Shown in pieces: positions 8,897-17,328 of a stretch of 64,000 nt of DNA. The position numbers were made by a program, and so were the translations under genes. The stretch comes from Actinomadura syzygii (GTDB lineage: Bacteria; Actinomycetota; Actinomycetes; Streptosporangiales; Streptosporangiaceae). Under the pieces are notes generated by a model. That model was not told the origin of the DNA. It saw nothing but the letters and a program-made list of their open reading frames with translations, and ran no database searches. The stretch spans positions 1-64,000 of the forward strand of contig NZ_VSFF01000008.1 in NCBI RefSeq assembly GCF_008085905.1, read 5' to 3'. Position 1 is the stretch's first letter, and each line of letters starts with the position of its first letter.

Positions 8897-9259
8897 TCAC
8901 GCCAGGCGGCGGATCAGGGCGACCAGGATCCGGCCGCCCACCAGGTAGACGAGGCAGGCCAGGCCGTAGTTGACGGCGACGTCCAGCTTGCGGTCGGACG
9001 GCTGGAAGACGTCCTTGAACTGCCAGCACAGGTCGTGCGCCCGCTCGCCGAACCACCGGACGATGTCGTTCGCGGTGTTCGCCTCGAACGCGACGAAGAC
9101 GATGTGCACGGCGAGGATCGCCACGACGAGCGTGGTGGCGACGGAGACCGCGGTGGCGAGGACGCCGACGGTCCGGCGGCGGGCGGCGGCCGCCCCGGCG
9201 GGCAGCGGACGGCGCGGCCGCGGGCCGTCCTGTCCCTTGGTCGAGTCGACGCGGGTCAT
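8897..9259 (-). CDS. Small two-TM membrane protein of unknown function
   Basis: A 120-aa protein: a basic N-terminus of about 30 residues (RPRRPLPAG...ARRRTVG), a TM helix at about 32-58, a soluble loop of about 35 residues with WFGERAHDLCWQFKDVFQPSD, and a second TM near the C-terminus (AVNYGLACLVYLVGGRILVALI). ATG 9259 is chosen for its AAAGGAA site; a longer frame upstream lacks coding bias. Convergent with the GNAT-like gene, 13 bp apart. I do not recognise the family. Confidence 0.72.
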   Translation of the reverse strand: MTRVDSTKGQDGPRPRRPLPAGAAAARRRTVGVLATAVSVATTLVVAILAVHIVFVAFEANTANDIVRWFGERAHDLCWQFKDVFQPSDRKLDVAVNYGLACLVYLVGGRILVALIRRLA

Positions 9260-9510
9260 CGCGTTCCTTTTCCCGGGGGTGGTTTGTTCGAGTCCCGTGT
9301 TTTCCCTGGTCACCTGGTTTGTGGTCGGGGGCCCGGGTATATCGGCAACACGGGCGGCCGTTCCCGGTGGACCGGGCGACAGCGGTTCCGGACACAACAG
9401 AACGGTTCCCGCGCGAAAGTTCCCGCGCTCTCCTACTCGGATCCCGTCGCATCGCCACTACCAGGAGAGCGCGGGTTTTCGCGTGTGTCCAGCCCCTTAA
9501 CCTGGTGGAC

Positions 9511-10173
9511 GTGCTCGATCTCGACACCCTGGAATCGTCCGATGGCGCGTTCGCGCTCGGATTCGACCTCGATCTGACCTTGGCTGACACGCGCGCCGGG
9601 ATCAGCGCCGTGTACGCGGCCATCGCGGCGGAGACCGGCGTCCGCATCGACACCGACGCCGTGGTGCGGCGGCTCGGGCCTCCGCTGGAGGTGGAGCTCG
9701 CCTACTGGTTCCCGCCGGAGCGGGTGCCCGCGATGGTGGACCTGTACCGGGAGATCTACCCGGGGCTCGCCATCCCGGCGACGCTGCCGATGCCCGGCGC
9801 GGCCGCGGCGGTGGACGCGGTGCGCGCCCGCGGCGGGCGCGTCATCGTCGTCTCCGGCAAGAACCAGGCCGACACCGAGCGGACCGTCCGGTACCTGGGG
9901 TTCGAGGCCGACGCGGTGGTCGGCGGCCTGTTCGGCGCGGACAAGGGCGCCGCCCTGCGCGAGCACGGCGCCGCCGCCTACATCGGCGACCACACGGGGG
10001 ACGTGGACGCGGCCCGCGCGGCGTCCGCCGTCGCGGTGGGCGTCGCGACCGGAGCGTTCGATTCGGCGGCGCTGACCGCGTACGGAGCGGACGTCGTCCT
10101 GCCCGATCTGCTGGCGTTCCCCGAATGGCTCGGCGGGTTCTCCGCGTCCCCGTCGGGGGCTCCTCGGGCATGA
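9511..10173 (+). CDS. HAD family hydrolase (phosphatase)
   Basis: A HAD hydrolase of about 220 aa. Motif I is FDLDLTLADT near the N-terminus, motif II the Ser in VIVVSGKN, and motif III/IV the K of GADKGAAL with IGDHTGDVDAARAA. The cap is helical (C1). It would dephosphorylate a small phosphorylated metabolite (phosphoglycolate phosphatase-like); the substrate is not predictable. No Shine-Dalgarno is visible; TAACCT at 9498-9503 lies where a -10 hexamer would give a leaderless message starting near GTG 9511. GTG 9505 is the alternative start. Confidence 0.88.
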   Translation: MLDLDTLESSDGAFALGFDLDLTLADTRAGISAVYAAIAAETGVRIDTDAVVRRLGPPLEVELAYWFPPERVPAMVDLYREIYPGLAIPATLPMPGAAAAVDAVRARGGRVIVVSGKNQADTERTVRYLGFEADAVVGGLFGADKGAALREHGAAAYIGDHTGDVDAARAASAVAVGVATGAFDSAALTAYGADVVLPDLLAFPEWLGGFSASPSGAPRA

Positions 10174-10331
10174 GCTGCGGCGCGATATTCGGGTGCCGCC
10201 GAAGCACCGCCGGGATAGCGTCAGACGGGCGGCCTACGGGCCTCCCGTAAGGGAACCCGGTGTGTACACCACCCCTTGCCGAGGCACTAATCTTGAGGTC
10301 GATTCAGGACGATTACCGAACGAGGTCTCCG

Positions 10332-10730
10332 GTGCCGACTGGCAAGGTCAAGTGGTACGACTCCGACAAGGGGTTCGGCTTCCTCACCCGCGACGACGGA
10401 GGTGAGGTCTTCGTGCACTCCTCGGCGCTGCCGGGCGGGGTCACGACGCTCCGGCCGGGGCAGCGCATCGAGTTCGGCGTGGTCGAGGGGCGCAGAGGCC
10501 AGCAGGCGCTCCAGGTCCGGGTCCTGGAGACGCTCCCCTCGGTCGAGAAGACCATCGCGAAGCAGCGGCGCAAGAAGCCGGACGAGATGGTCGTCATCAC
10601 CGAAGACCTGATCAAGCTCCTGGACGGGATCTCCAACACCTACCGGCGCGGCAAGCACCCCGCCCCGGCCGAGGCCAAGAAGATCGCGACCGTGCTGCGC
10701 GCCGTCGCCGACGACCTGGCCGCGCCCTAG
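10332..10730 (+). CDS. Cold-shock domain protein with C-terminal extension
   Basis: A 132-aa protein. Residues 1-66 are a cold-shock domain with the RNP1-like KGFGFL and RNP2-like VFVHSSAL motifs that bind single-stranded nucleic acid. Residues 70-132 are a Lys-rich helical extension (EKTIAKQRRKKPDE...) absent from short Csp proteins. The mycobacterial CspB of similar length (about 135 aa, from memory) has the same plan. GTG 10332 follows ACGAGG by seven bases. It probably acts as an RNA chaperone or transcription antiterminator in the cytoplasm. Confidence 0.9.
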   Translation: MPTGKVKWYDSDKGFGFLTRDDGGEVFVHSSALPGGVTTLRPGQRIEFGVVEGRRGQQALQVRVLETLPSVEKTIAKQRRKKPDEMVVITEDLIKLLDGISNTYRRGKHPAPAEAKKIATVLRAVADDLAAP

Positions 10731-10762
10731 CGGTCGGGCCCGTGGCGGTCGGCCCGTAGCGG

Positions 10763-12223
10763 TCAGGTGCGCATCTCCGGGTGCGCGTCCGTGATCGTGG
10801 GATGCGGGCGGCTGTCCCTGCTCTCTCGGCTGTCCCTGCTGTCTCTGTTCCCCTCTCGGCCGTCCCGGCCGCCGTGGCGGCGCGTCCCGGCCTGCCGGGT
10901 GAGCAGCCAGGCGAACGAGGCGGCGAGCGCGGCGGAGACGACCGCGAGGGCGATCTGGCCGTCCGCGACGATCGACATGCCGAGCCCGAGCAGCCCGCCG
11001 ACCACCCAGGCGAGCTGGTGCAGGGTCTCCGAGACCGCGAACGTGGAGGAGCGCATCTCCTCGCCGATCTCGCGCTGGACGACCGCGTCCATGGACAGCT
11101 TGCCGAGCACCTGGCCGAGGCCCGCCGCCGTCGCCACCGCGAGCGCCGCCCACAGCCCGAAGAACGCGGCGCTCGCCGCGGCGACGGCCGTGACGGCCGC
11201 GAGCGTCGCCGACACGATGAACCGGGGCGCCCGCGCCTTCATCCACGCGCCGAGCGCCGTGCCGATCAGGCCGCCCGCCCCGGCGGACGCCGCGAGCAGG
11301 CCGAGCGCCACCTTGTGGGACACCGGGTCGAACCGCTCCTGGCGCAGCAGGAACGCCAGGTAGATGATCAGGAAGCCGGAGAACGCGCGGAGCACGGCGT
11401 TCGCCTGCATCGCCTCCGCGACGACGGGGCCGACGCGGGGGAACGTCCGCCAGCGCTTGGCGCACGTGGCGGCCGACCCGTCGCCCTCGTCCGGCGGGCA
11501 CTCCGCCTCCGGGACGTCGACGTGCTGCGGCAGCCGCATCGTGAACACGACGCCGAGCAGGAACACGATCGTGCCGATGCGCAGCACCCAGTCGGCGCCG
11601 ATCAGCAGCGCGAGGCCCGCGCCGAGCGGCGCGGTGATCGACGCGGCGATCAGCCCCGCGAACGAGGCCCGCGCGTTCGCCGTGACGAGCGTGATCTGGT
11701 CGGGCAGCACGCGCGGCGTGACGGCCGCGCGCAGCACCCCGAACGCCTTGGACAGGACGAGCACCCCGAACGCGGCGGGCAGGAACGTGACCTGGTCGCC
11801 GTGCGGGAGCGCGCTCGCCATCGCCCAGCACAGCAGCGCGCGGATCACGAACGAGCTGGCGATCGCGTACCGGCGGACGTGCCGTGCCCGGTCGAGCGCC
11901 GGACCGATCAGCGGCGCGACCAGCGCGAACGGCGCCATCGTCACGACGAGGTAGAGCGCGATCTGGCCGCGCGCCTGGTTGACGTCCAGTCCGAAGAACA
12001 GTGTGCCCGCGAGCGCGACGGTGACGAGCGCGTCGCCCGCCGCGTTGAACGCGGACGCCTCGACGAGGCTGCCGAGGCCGCTGCGCCCGGCGCCGTTCGC
12101 GTGCGTGACCCGGCGGGTCAGCCGCCCGGTCCCGAGCACGGCGGAGCGGGCGCCGCGCAGCGGCAGCGCCGATCGTCCGGCGGCGGCGTGCACGGCCCGC
12201 CCGAGCCGTGTCCGGTCACCCAT
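10763..12223 (-). CDS. MFS family transporter
   Basis: A 486-aa integral membrane protein with about 12 predicted TM helices, MFS-like arrangement and small-residue-rich helices; it starts ATG 12223 behind AGGGAGAG. The cytoplasmic C-terminus carries a charged repeat of Asp-Ser-Arg (SRDSRESRDSR), and the central loop holds an acidic, Cys-containing stretch (EAECPPDEGDGSAATC). Gene order next to the cold-shock gene recalls mycobacterial Rv0876c (from memory). Substrate unknown. It is convergent with the cold-shock gene and divergent from the DUF3027 gene. Confidence 0.85.
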   Translation of the reverse strand: MGDRTRLGRAVHAAAGRSALPLRGARSAVLGTGRLTRRVTHANGAGRSGLGSLVEASAFNAAGDALVTVALAGTLFFGLDVNQARGQIALYLVVTMAPFALVAPLIGPALDRARHVRRYAIASSFVIRALLCWAMASALPHGDQVTFLPAAFGVLVLSKAFGVLRAAVTPRVLPDQITLVTANARASFAGLIAASITAPLGAGLALLIGADWVLRIGTIVFLLGVVFTMRLPQHVDVPEAECPPDEGDGSAATCAKRWRTFPRVGPVVAEAMQANAVLRAFSGFLIIYLAFLLRQERFDPVSHKVALGLLAASAGAGGLIGTALGAWMKARAPRFIVSATLAAVTAVAAASAAFFGLWAALAVATAAGLGQVLGKLSMDAVVQREIGEEMRSSTFAVSETLHQLAWVVGGLLGLGMSIVADGQIALAVVSAALAASFAWLLTRQAGTRRHGGRDGREGNRDSRDSRESRDSRPHPTITDAHPEMRT

Positions 12224-12422
12224 GCGCCCTGTCTCTCCCTGCGGTCGTTCGGGCCGTTCGCCGAGGTGCGCGCCCCCGAAGCGATTCGGCCGATACGGCG
12301 ACCCAACTGAGACTACGTTCCCCACGGCGATGCGGGCTCACCTCCGTTCCGGCGGTGGGGGTTTTCACGTTAGGGACGGGCGGGGTGCCCGGACACGTCG
12401 TTCCATGGGCGAGAATCGACAT

Positions 12423-13310
12423 GTGAGCCCATTGCGTCAGACCAGCCCCGCGCCGTCCGCGGCCGCGCGCACCACCTCAGGGCCCGCCCGGCGGACCCGC
12501 ACGCCCGCCGTCGACGCCGCCTGCGCCGAGGCCGTCGACACCGCCCGCGAGGCCGCGGCGGAGACGGCGAGTCCCGGTCAGGTCGGCGAGCACCTCGGCC
12601 TGCGCGCCGAAGGCGATCGCGTGGTCACGCACTACTTCGAGTCCCTCGATCCGGCGTACGAGGGGTGGCGGTGGGCGGTCACGGTGACGCGGGCGTCCCG
12701 CGCCAAGAACGTCACGGTCAGCGAGTGCGTGCTGCTGCCGGGCGACGACGCGCTGCTCGCGCCGCCGTGGGTGCCGTGGCTTGAGCGGCTGCGTCCCGGC
12801 GACCTCGGGCCCGGCGACCTGCTGCCGACCGCGCCGGACGACGTCCGGCTCGCGCCCGGCTTCACCGAGGTCGACGACTCGGGCGATCGGCAGGCCGACT
12901 GGGAGTTCGGGCTCGGCCGCGTCCGGGTGCTGTCCAGGGAGGGCCGGGACGAGGCGGCCGAGCGCTGGTACGACGGCGTCGGCGGGCCGCGCGCCCCGAT
13001 CGCCGCCTCCGCTCCGGCGCAGTGCTCGACCTGCGGGTTCTTCGTGGCGCTGGCGGGCGAGCTGCGGCAGGTGTTCGGGGTGTGCGCGAACGAGTACGCG
13101 CCCGACGACGGGCGGGTCGTGTCCGCCGACCACGGGTGCGGGGCGCATTCGGAGGCCGTGTCGATCCCGGCGGTGTCCGAGCACAGCCCGCCGGTGATCG
13201 ACGAGCTGGGGTACGAGGTCGTCGCCGCGAGCCCGGCCGAGGAGGCCGCCGCGGACGCCGCCGTGGACGATGCCGCGCCGCTGGACGACGAGGCCCTCGG
13301 CCACAGCTGA
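12423..13310 (+). CDS. DUF3027 family protein
   Basis: A 295-aa soluble protein of the actinobacterial DUF3027 family. Characteristic are HYFESLDPAYEGWRWAVTVTRA, LLPGDDALLAPPWVPWLERLRPGDLGPGDLLPT and a C-terminal region with CSTCGFFV, VCANEYAPDDGRVVSADHGCGAHSE, whose four Cys and His could bind a metal. Acidic Ala-rich tail. The start may be GTG 12423 or ATG 12405; neither has a strong site. It sits 2 nt before the GHKL ATPase gene, so the two are co-transcribed and probably functionally linked. Biochemical function unknown. Confidence 0.85.
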   Translation: MSPLRQTSPAPSAAARTTSGPARRTRTPAVDAACAEAVDTAREAAAETASPGQVGEHLGLRAEGDRVVTHYFESLDPAYEGWRWAVTVTRASRAKNVTVSECVLLPGDDALLAPPWVPWLERLRPGDLGPGDLLPTAPDDVRLAPGFTEVDDSGDRQADWEFGLGRVRVLSREGRDEAAERWYDGVGGPRAPIAASAPAQCSTCGFFVALAGELRQVFGVCANEYAPDDGRVVSADHGCGAHSEAVSIPAVSEHSPPVIDELGYEVVAASPAEEAAADAAVDDAAPLDDEALGHS

Positions 13311-13312
13311 GC

Positions 13313-16285
13313 ATGGACGCCTTCGGGACCGACGAAGCGTCCGGGACCAACGACGCGTTCGGGACTCGCGCGCTGCGCGCCCGGGTGCTGCGCGCGTGGG
13401 GCGAGTCGCCCGCCCGGTTCCGCGAGGACGCCAACGCCGAGGAGGACCACGCCCTCGGCGGCTACCGCGACCGCGTGGTGGTCGAGCTGGCGCAGAACGC
13501 CGCCGACGCGGCCTCGCGTGCCGGTGTCCCCGGCCGCCTGCGCCTGACGCTGCGGGGTTCCGTGCTGACGGCCGCGAACACGGGGTCGTCGCTGGACGCC
13601 GCAGGTGTGGAGGCGCTGTCGACCCTGCGCGCCTCCGCGAAACGCGACGACGCCGGTGCGGTCGGACGGTTCGGCGTGGGCTTCGCCGCCGTTGTGGCTG
13701 TTTCGGACGAGCCCGCCATCGCGTCCGGGACGGGCGGCGTGTTCTGGTCGCGTCAGCGGGCCCAGGAGTTGGTGGACGCAGAACCCGCCCTTTCGGGGGA
13801 GTTGGAGCGGAGGAGCGGGCACGTGCCGCTGCTCCGGCTGCCGTTCGCCCTGGACGGGCCGCCGGAGATCCCAGGCGGGTTCGACACGGTGGTGCGTCTC
13901 CCGTTGCGCGCGGACACGGTCGAGGCCGTCCGGGAGCAGCTGGGGCAGATCGACGCGGCGCTGATGCTGGCCCTGCCCGCCCTGGAGAGCGTCGAGATCG
14001 ACGTCGACGGGGACGTGCGCGAGCTGACCGCCGAGCATCGCCCGTCCGGCGAAGTGGTCATCAACGGGGCCGTGTGGCGGACGGTCGAGGAACACGGCGA
14101 AACTCCGGCCGCGCTCTTGGAAGACCGTCCGGTGGAGGAACGGGCGCGGCCGTTCTGGCAGGTCCGGTGGACGCTACCCGAGGACGGCCTCCCCGAGGGC
14201 GTGCCCGGCGTCGTGCATGCTCCCACGCCCAGCGACGAACGCCTGGACCTGCCCGCGCTGCTCCTCGCGTCGTTCCCGCTCGCGCCCGACCGGCGCCATG
14301 TCGCGCCCGGTCCGCTGACGGATTTCCTCATCGAGCGGGCGGCCGAGACCTATGTGCGGCTGTTGGCCGACCTTCCCGCTTCGCCGCAGGTGCTCCGGCT
14401 CGTGCCGGGGCCGATCGGGGCGGGGGAGCTGGACGCCCGCGTCCGGCGCGGCGTCCTCGAACGCCTGCCCGAGGCGCCGCTGCTGCCCGACCGCACGCGC
14501 GGCCGCGACGCGGTCGCCGTGGACGCGCCGCCCGCCTTCATCGAGGTCCTGCGCGACGGCGTGGTGGGCGGGCTGCTGCCGCCGGAGTGGCCCGCGCGGA
14601 GCCCCGCGCTCGCCGCGCTCGGGGTGCGCCGCGTCGAACTGGCCGACGTCGTCGACGAGCTGGCCGCTGTGGACCGCGAACCGGCGTGGTGGCACCGGGT
14701 GTACGAGGCGCTCGCCGGAGCCGCGACAGACGCTCTGGGCGCTCTTCCGGTGCCCCTGGCGGGCGCGGCGGGCCGGACCGTCCGCGGCCCGCGCGGACTG
14801 CTGATCGCGGACGAGGTCGATCCGGCGGGCCTGGACGTGCTCGGGCTGCGGTTCGTCCACCCCGAGGCGGTGCATCCGCTGCTGACCCGGCTGGGCGCGG
14901 TCGAGGCGGGGCCGCGCGCCGTCCTCGCCGACGCCGCGGTGCGCGCGGCCGTCGAGGAGTCGTTCGACGCGGACGATCCCGACGTCGTCGCTGAAGCCGT
15001 CCTGGGTCTGGTCGCGTCCGCGCTGATCGAGCCGGGGGAGGAGCCGTGGCTCGCGGAGCTGGCCCTGCCCGGCGACGACGGAGATCTGTATCCCGCCGGT
15101 GAACTCCTCCTGCCGCACAGCCCGTTGCGTGAGCTCATGGCCGAGGACGCGCCGTTCGGCGTCGTCGCGCCCGAACCGCTTGAGCGGTGGGGTGCGGAGA
15201 CGCTCGTGGCGGTCGGCGTCCTGGACGGGTTCGCCCTGGCCAAGGCCGAGGACGTGAACCTCACCGGGCTCGCCGACGAGGCCGAGACCCTGGACCTGGA
15301 CGACGAAGACCTCTGGGCGGACGAAACGCTACGGCGCGTGGGCCCGCAGGAGCTGCCGCCGCTCGTCCCGGAGTTCGCGGCCGTCCGCGACCTGGAACTC
15401 GTGGACGACTGGTCCGCCGCACTGCGCGTCCTCGCCGGAGCGCCATGGCGGGCCGCGATCGTCGATCCCGCCCATGTGACCCTGCACAACGGGCGGCGCG
15501 TTTCCGTCCCGTCGTACACGGCGTGGTGGCTGAGCCGCCGTCCGGTACTGGACGGACGCAGGCCGGGCGAGTTCAGGCTTCCTGGCGACGACACCCTGTC
15601 CGGTCTCTACGACATCGCCCCAGACGGATTCGACGAACGGTTGCTCCTCGCCCTGGGCGTCCGTACGTCACTGGCCGATCTGCTGGACGAACCCGGCGGA
15701 GCCCAAGAACTGCTCGACCGGCTCGGTGACCCTTCGCGGCTCGTGACCCGCTCGCAACTGGTCGGCCTCTGGACGGCCCTGGCCGACACCGCCGACCCGG
15801 ACGTCGAGCCACCCGCCCACGTGCGCGCGGTAGTGGATGGCGAGGTCGAGGTCGTGGACGCCGACGACGCCCTCGTCCTCGACGGTCCGGACGTCCTGCC
15901 GCTCCTCCAAGGGCAGCCGCTCGTCATCGCCGCCCAAGGCCGGGACGTCCACTTGGCCGAACTCCTCGAACTGCCCCTGGCCGGTGACGAGATCGCGGGG
16001 GACGTGCAGAGCGAGGGCGAAAAGCGTCCTGTCCCGGACGTGGTGCGCGCCGTCCTGCCCGACGTGCCCGCCCACTACCTCGCGCACGAACGCCTCATCG
16101 TGGACGGCCAGGACGTCCCGTGGTGGACGAGAGACGGCGAGATCCACGCGGGGGACGCGGCCGGGCTCGCCCGAGCCCTGGCCTGGTCCACCGGAAAGTG
16201 GTCTGAGCGGCATACCATTGAAGCGGTCCTGCGTGACCCGGAGAGGCTGCCGTTCCTGCTGGCCGAAGCGGAACTGGAGGCTTAG
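13313..16285 (+). CDS. Sacsin-type GHKL ATPase-like protein
   Basis: A 990-aa protein with an HSP90-like (Bergerat) ATP-binding fold at the N-terminus. The N-box is ELAQNAADAA (E59, N62, D65); AANTG at 87-91 fits motif II and GRFGVGF at 118-124 is the G2 glycine box. The remaining 850 residues are helical and acidic with no domain I can name. Such proteins in actinobacteria are annotated as sacsin N-terminal ATP-binding domain proteins; sacsin-like ATPases are chaperone-related. ATG 13313 starts 2 nt after the DUF3027 stop. The ATP-lid is short, and ATPase activity is likely but unproven. Confidence 0.85.
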   Translation: MDAFGTDEASGTNDAFGTRALRARVLRAWGESPARFREDANAEEDHALGGYRDRVVVELAQNAADAASRAGVPGRLRLTLRGSVLTAANTGSSLDAAGVEALSTLRASAKRDDAGAVGRFGVGFAAVVAVSDEPAIASGTGGVFWSRQRAQELVDAEPALSGELERRSGHVPLLRLPFALDGPPEIPGGFDTVVRLPLRADTVEAVREQLGQIDAALMLALPALESVEIDVDGDVRELTAEHRPSGEVVINGAVWRTVEEHGETPAALLEDRPVEERARPFWQVRWTLPEDGLPEGVPGVVHAPTPSDERLDLPALLLASFPLAPDRRHVAPGPLTDFLIERAAETYVRLLADLPASPQVLRLVPGPIGAGELDARVRRGVLERLPEAPLLPDRTRGRDAVAVDAPPAFIEVLRDGVVGGLLPPEWPARSPALAALGVRRVELADVVDELAAVDREPAWWHRVYEALAGAATDALGALPVPLAGAAGRTVRGPRGLLIADEVDPAGLDVLGLRFVHPEAVHPLLTRLGAVEAGPRAVLADAAVRAAVEESFDADDPDVVAEAVLGLVASALIEPGEEPWLAELALPGDDGDLYPAGELLLPHSPLRELMAEDAPFGVVAPEPLERWGAETLVAVGVLDGFALAKAEDVNLTGLADEAETLDLDDEDLWADETLRRVGPQELPPLVPEFAAVRDLELVDDWSAALRVLAGAPWRAAIVDPAHVTLHNGRRVSVPSYTAWWLSRRPVLDGRRPGEFRLPGDDTLSGLYDIAPDGFDERLLLALGVRTSLADLLDEPGGAQELLDRLGDPSRLVTRSQLVGLWTALADTADPDVEPPAHVRAVVDGEVEVVDADDALVLDGPDVLPLLQGQPLVIAAQGRDVHLAELLELPLAGDEIAGDVQSEGEKRPVPDVVRAVLPDVPAHYLAHERLIVDGQDVPWWTRDGEIHAGDAAGLARALAWSTGKWSERHTIEAVLRDPERLPFLLAEAELEA

Positions 16286-16295
16286 CCGGGGAGTC

Positions 16296-16553
16296 TCAGC
16301 CGGACTCCCGCCTCGCCGCTCGCGCCGCCTCCTGGCCCGCCCGGCGGGACTGGAGCCGCGGGACGTACCAGACCCCGAACAAGCCGCTCGCGGCACCCGT
16401 GACGCACACCCACAGCCACCAGCGATCCTCGGACGGCAGGCCGACGATGAGCAGCACGACGAACGCCACCGTCCAGGCGGCGGTCCCCGCGGCCGCGATG
16501 CGGACGTCGTTGGTCCGCATCGGGGGCGGGTCGGGACGGCGCGGTCGGGTCAT
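16296..16553 (-). CDS. DUF2530 family small membrane protein
   Basis: An 85-aa protein with two TM helices (about 18-38 and 46-66) and charged ends, the RxNDVRIAAAGTAAWTVAFVVLL start and WLWVCVTGAASGLFGVWYVPR of DUF2530. ATG 16553. The stop lies 10 bp from the convergent GHKL gene stop; a weak 7-bp hairpin (16289-16295 with 16303-16309) spans both stops. Function unknown; the family is widespread beside MarR and serC genes in actinobacteria. Confidence 0.83.
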   Translation of the reverse strand: MTRPRRPDPPPMRTNDVRIAAAGTAAWTVAFVVLLIVGLPSEDRWWLWVCVTGAASGLFGVWYVPRLQSRRAGQEAARAARRESG

Positions 16554-16769
16554 GCGATCAGGCTACGCGGTGCGGTCGTGCCGCGCGGCCCCGGCCGGGC
16601 GGCGCGCGGCACGCGCGACCTGGGAAGGCGGGCGGCCCGCTGTCGCAACCCGACCCGGTTGCGGACATGCTTGTAAGGGGAGGGCGACGCGACCTCTGCC
16701 CTCCCGAGACCGCCCTGGCGGGCGGGCGCCGGTGACCTCCGGCGTCCACGACGGCGGCACAGGAGACCG

Positions 16770-17246
16770 ATGACCATGACAACGCCACCGACCCGGGACC
16801 GCGCGACCTCCCAGCCGGGACTGGCCGAGGAGCTGCGCATCTCGATCGCACGGCTGTCCCGCAGGCTGCGCACGCTGCGCAGCCCGACGAGCGGCGACGC
16901 CGCGCGGAGCCCGTTGTCGCTCACGCAGTTCGCCGCGCTGGCCGCGATCGAACGGCACGGGTCGATGACGCCGCGCGAGCTCGCCGACCACGAGAAGGTG
17001 CAGCCGCCGTCGATGACGCGGGTCATCGCGTTCCTGGAGGAGCGGGGCCTCGTCGCGCGCAGCCCGCATCCGACGGACGGCCGCCAGGTCGTGCTGAACG
17101 CGACCGAGGCGGGCGCCGCCCTGCTGTCGGACGAGCGGCGGCGCAAGGAGGCGTGGCTGGCCAGGCGGCTCACCGAGCTGACGGAGGAGGAGCGGCGGAT
17201 CCTGCGCCGCGCCGCGCCGATCATCGACAAGCTCAGCCGCTCCTGA
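16770..17246 (+). CDS. MarR family transcriptional regulator
   Basis: A 158-aa MarR regulator. The winged helix is at about residues 48-115: LTQFAALAAIERHG, MTPRELADHEKVQPPSMTRVIAFLEERGLV and SPHPTDGRQVVLNATEAG, the family signature wing. An N-terminal extension of about 25 residues precedes the dimer helix. ATG 16770 has AGGAG five bases upstream. The next gene on the same strand is an MFS exporter whose start lies inside a perfect inverted repeat, so the likely role is local repression of the exporter, released by an exported ligand. Confidence 0.92.
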   Translation: MTMTTPPTRDRATSQPGLAEELRISIARLSRRLRTLRSPTSGDAARSPLSLTQFAALAAIERHGSMTPRELADHEKVQPPSMTRVIAFLEERGLVARSPHPTDGRQVVLNATEAGAALLSDERRRKEAWLARRLTELTEEERRILRRAAPIIDKLSRS

Positions 17247-17272
17247 TCGAAACCCGATCGAAAAGGGCGCGC

Positions 17273-17300
17273 TTGCCGGAATGACCGCGCCCTGATTATT
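17273..17300 (+). promoter_or_regulatory. Predicted promoter of the MFS exporter gene
   Basis: TTGCCG at 17273-17278 and ATTATT at 17295-17300 are spaced 16 bp and resemble -35 and -10 hexamers. The start would fall at about 17307, inside the palindrome that follows, giving a leader of only a few bases before ATG 17314. Prediction by eye only. Confidence 0.5.
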
Positions 17301-17328
17301 GTTAGCAGGGTTAATGACTTCTGCTAAC
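17301..17328. promoter_or_regulatory. Putative MarR operator (perfect inverted repeat)
   Basis: GTTAGCAG at 17301-17308 is repeated as its exact reverse complement CTGCTAAC at 17321-17328. The arm centres are 20 bp apart, about two helical turns. It is AT-richer than its surroundings, lies directly after the putative -10 and covers the start codon of the MFS gene. It is the natural target of the MarR protein encoded 54 bp upstream. Confidence 0.65.

Noticed and set aside
10240..10275. GGTGTGTACACC-like near-palindrome before the cold-shock gene
   Set aside because: Only the 8-bp core GTGTACAC is truly palindromic; too short to call a site.
10781..12310. Plus-strand frame of 509 codons opposite the MFS gene
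   Set aside because: It consists almost only of Arg, Glu, Ala, Asp and His, typical of frames antisense to GC-rich membrane proteins.
16289..16309. Seven-bp hairpin over the stops of the GHKL and DUF2530 genes
   Set aside because: Short stem inside coding-limited space; may be chance in 68-72% GC DNA.
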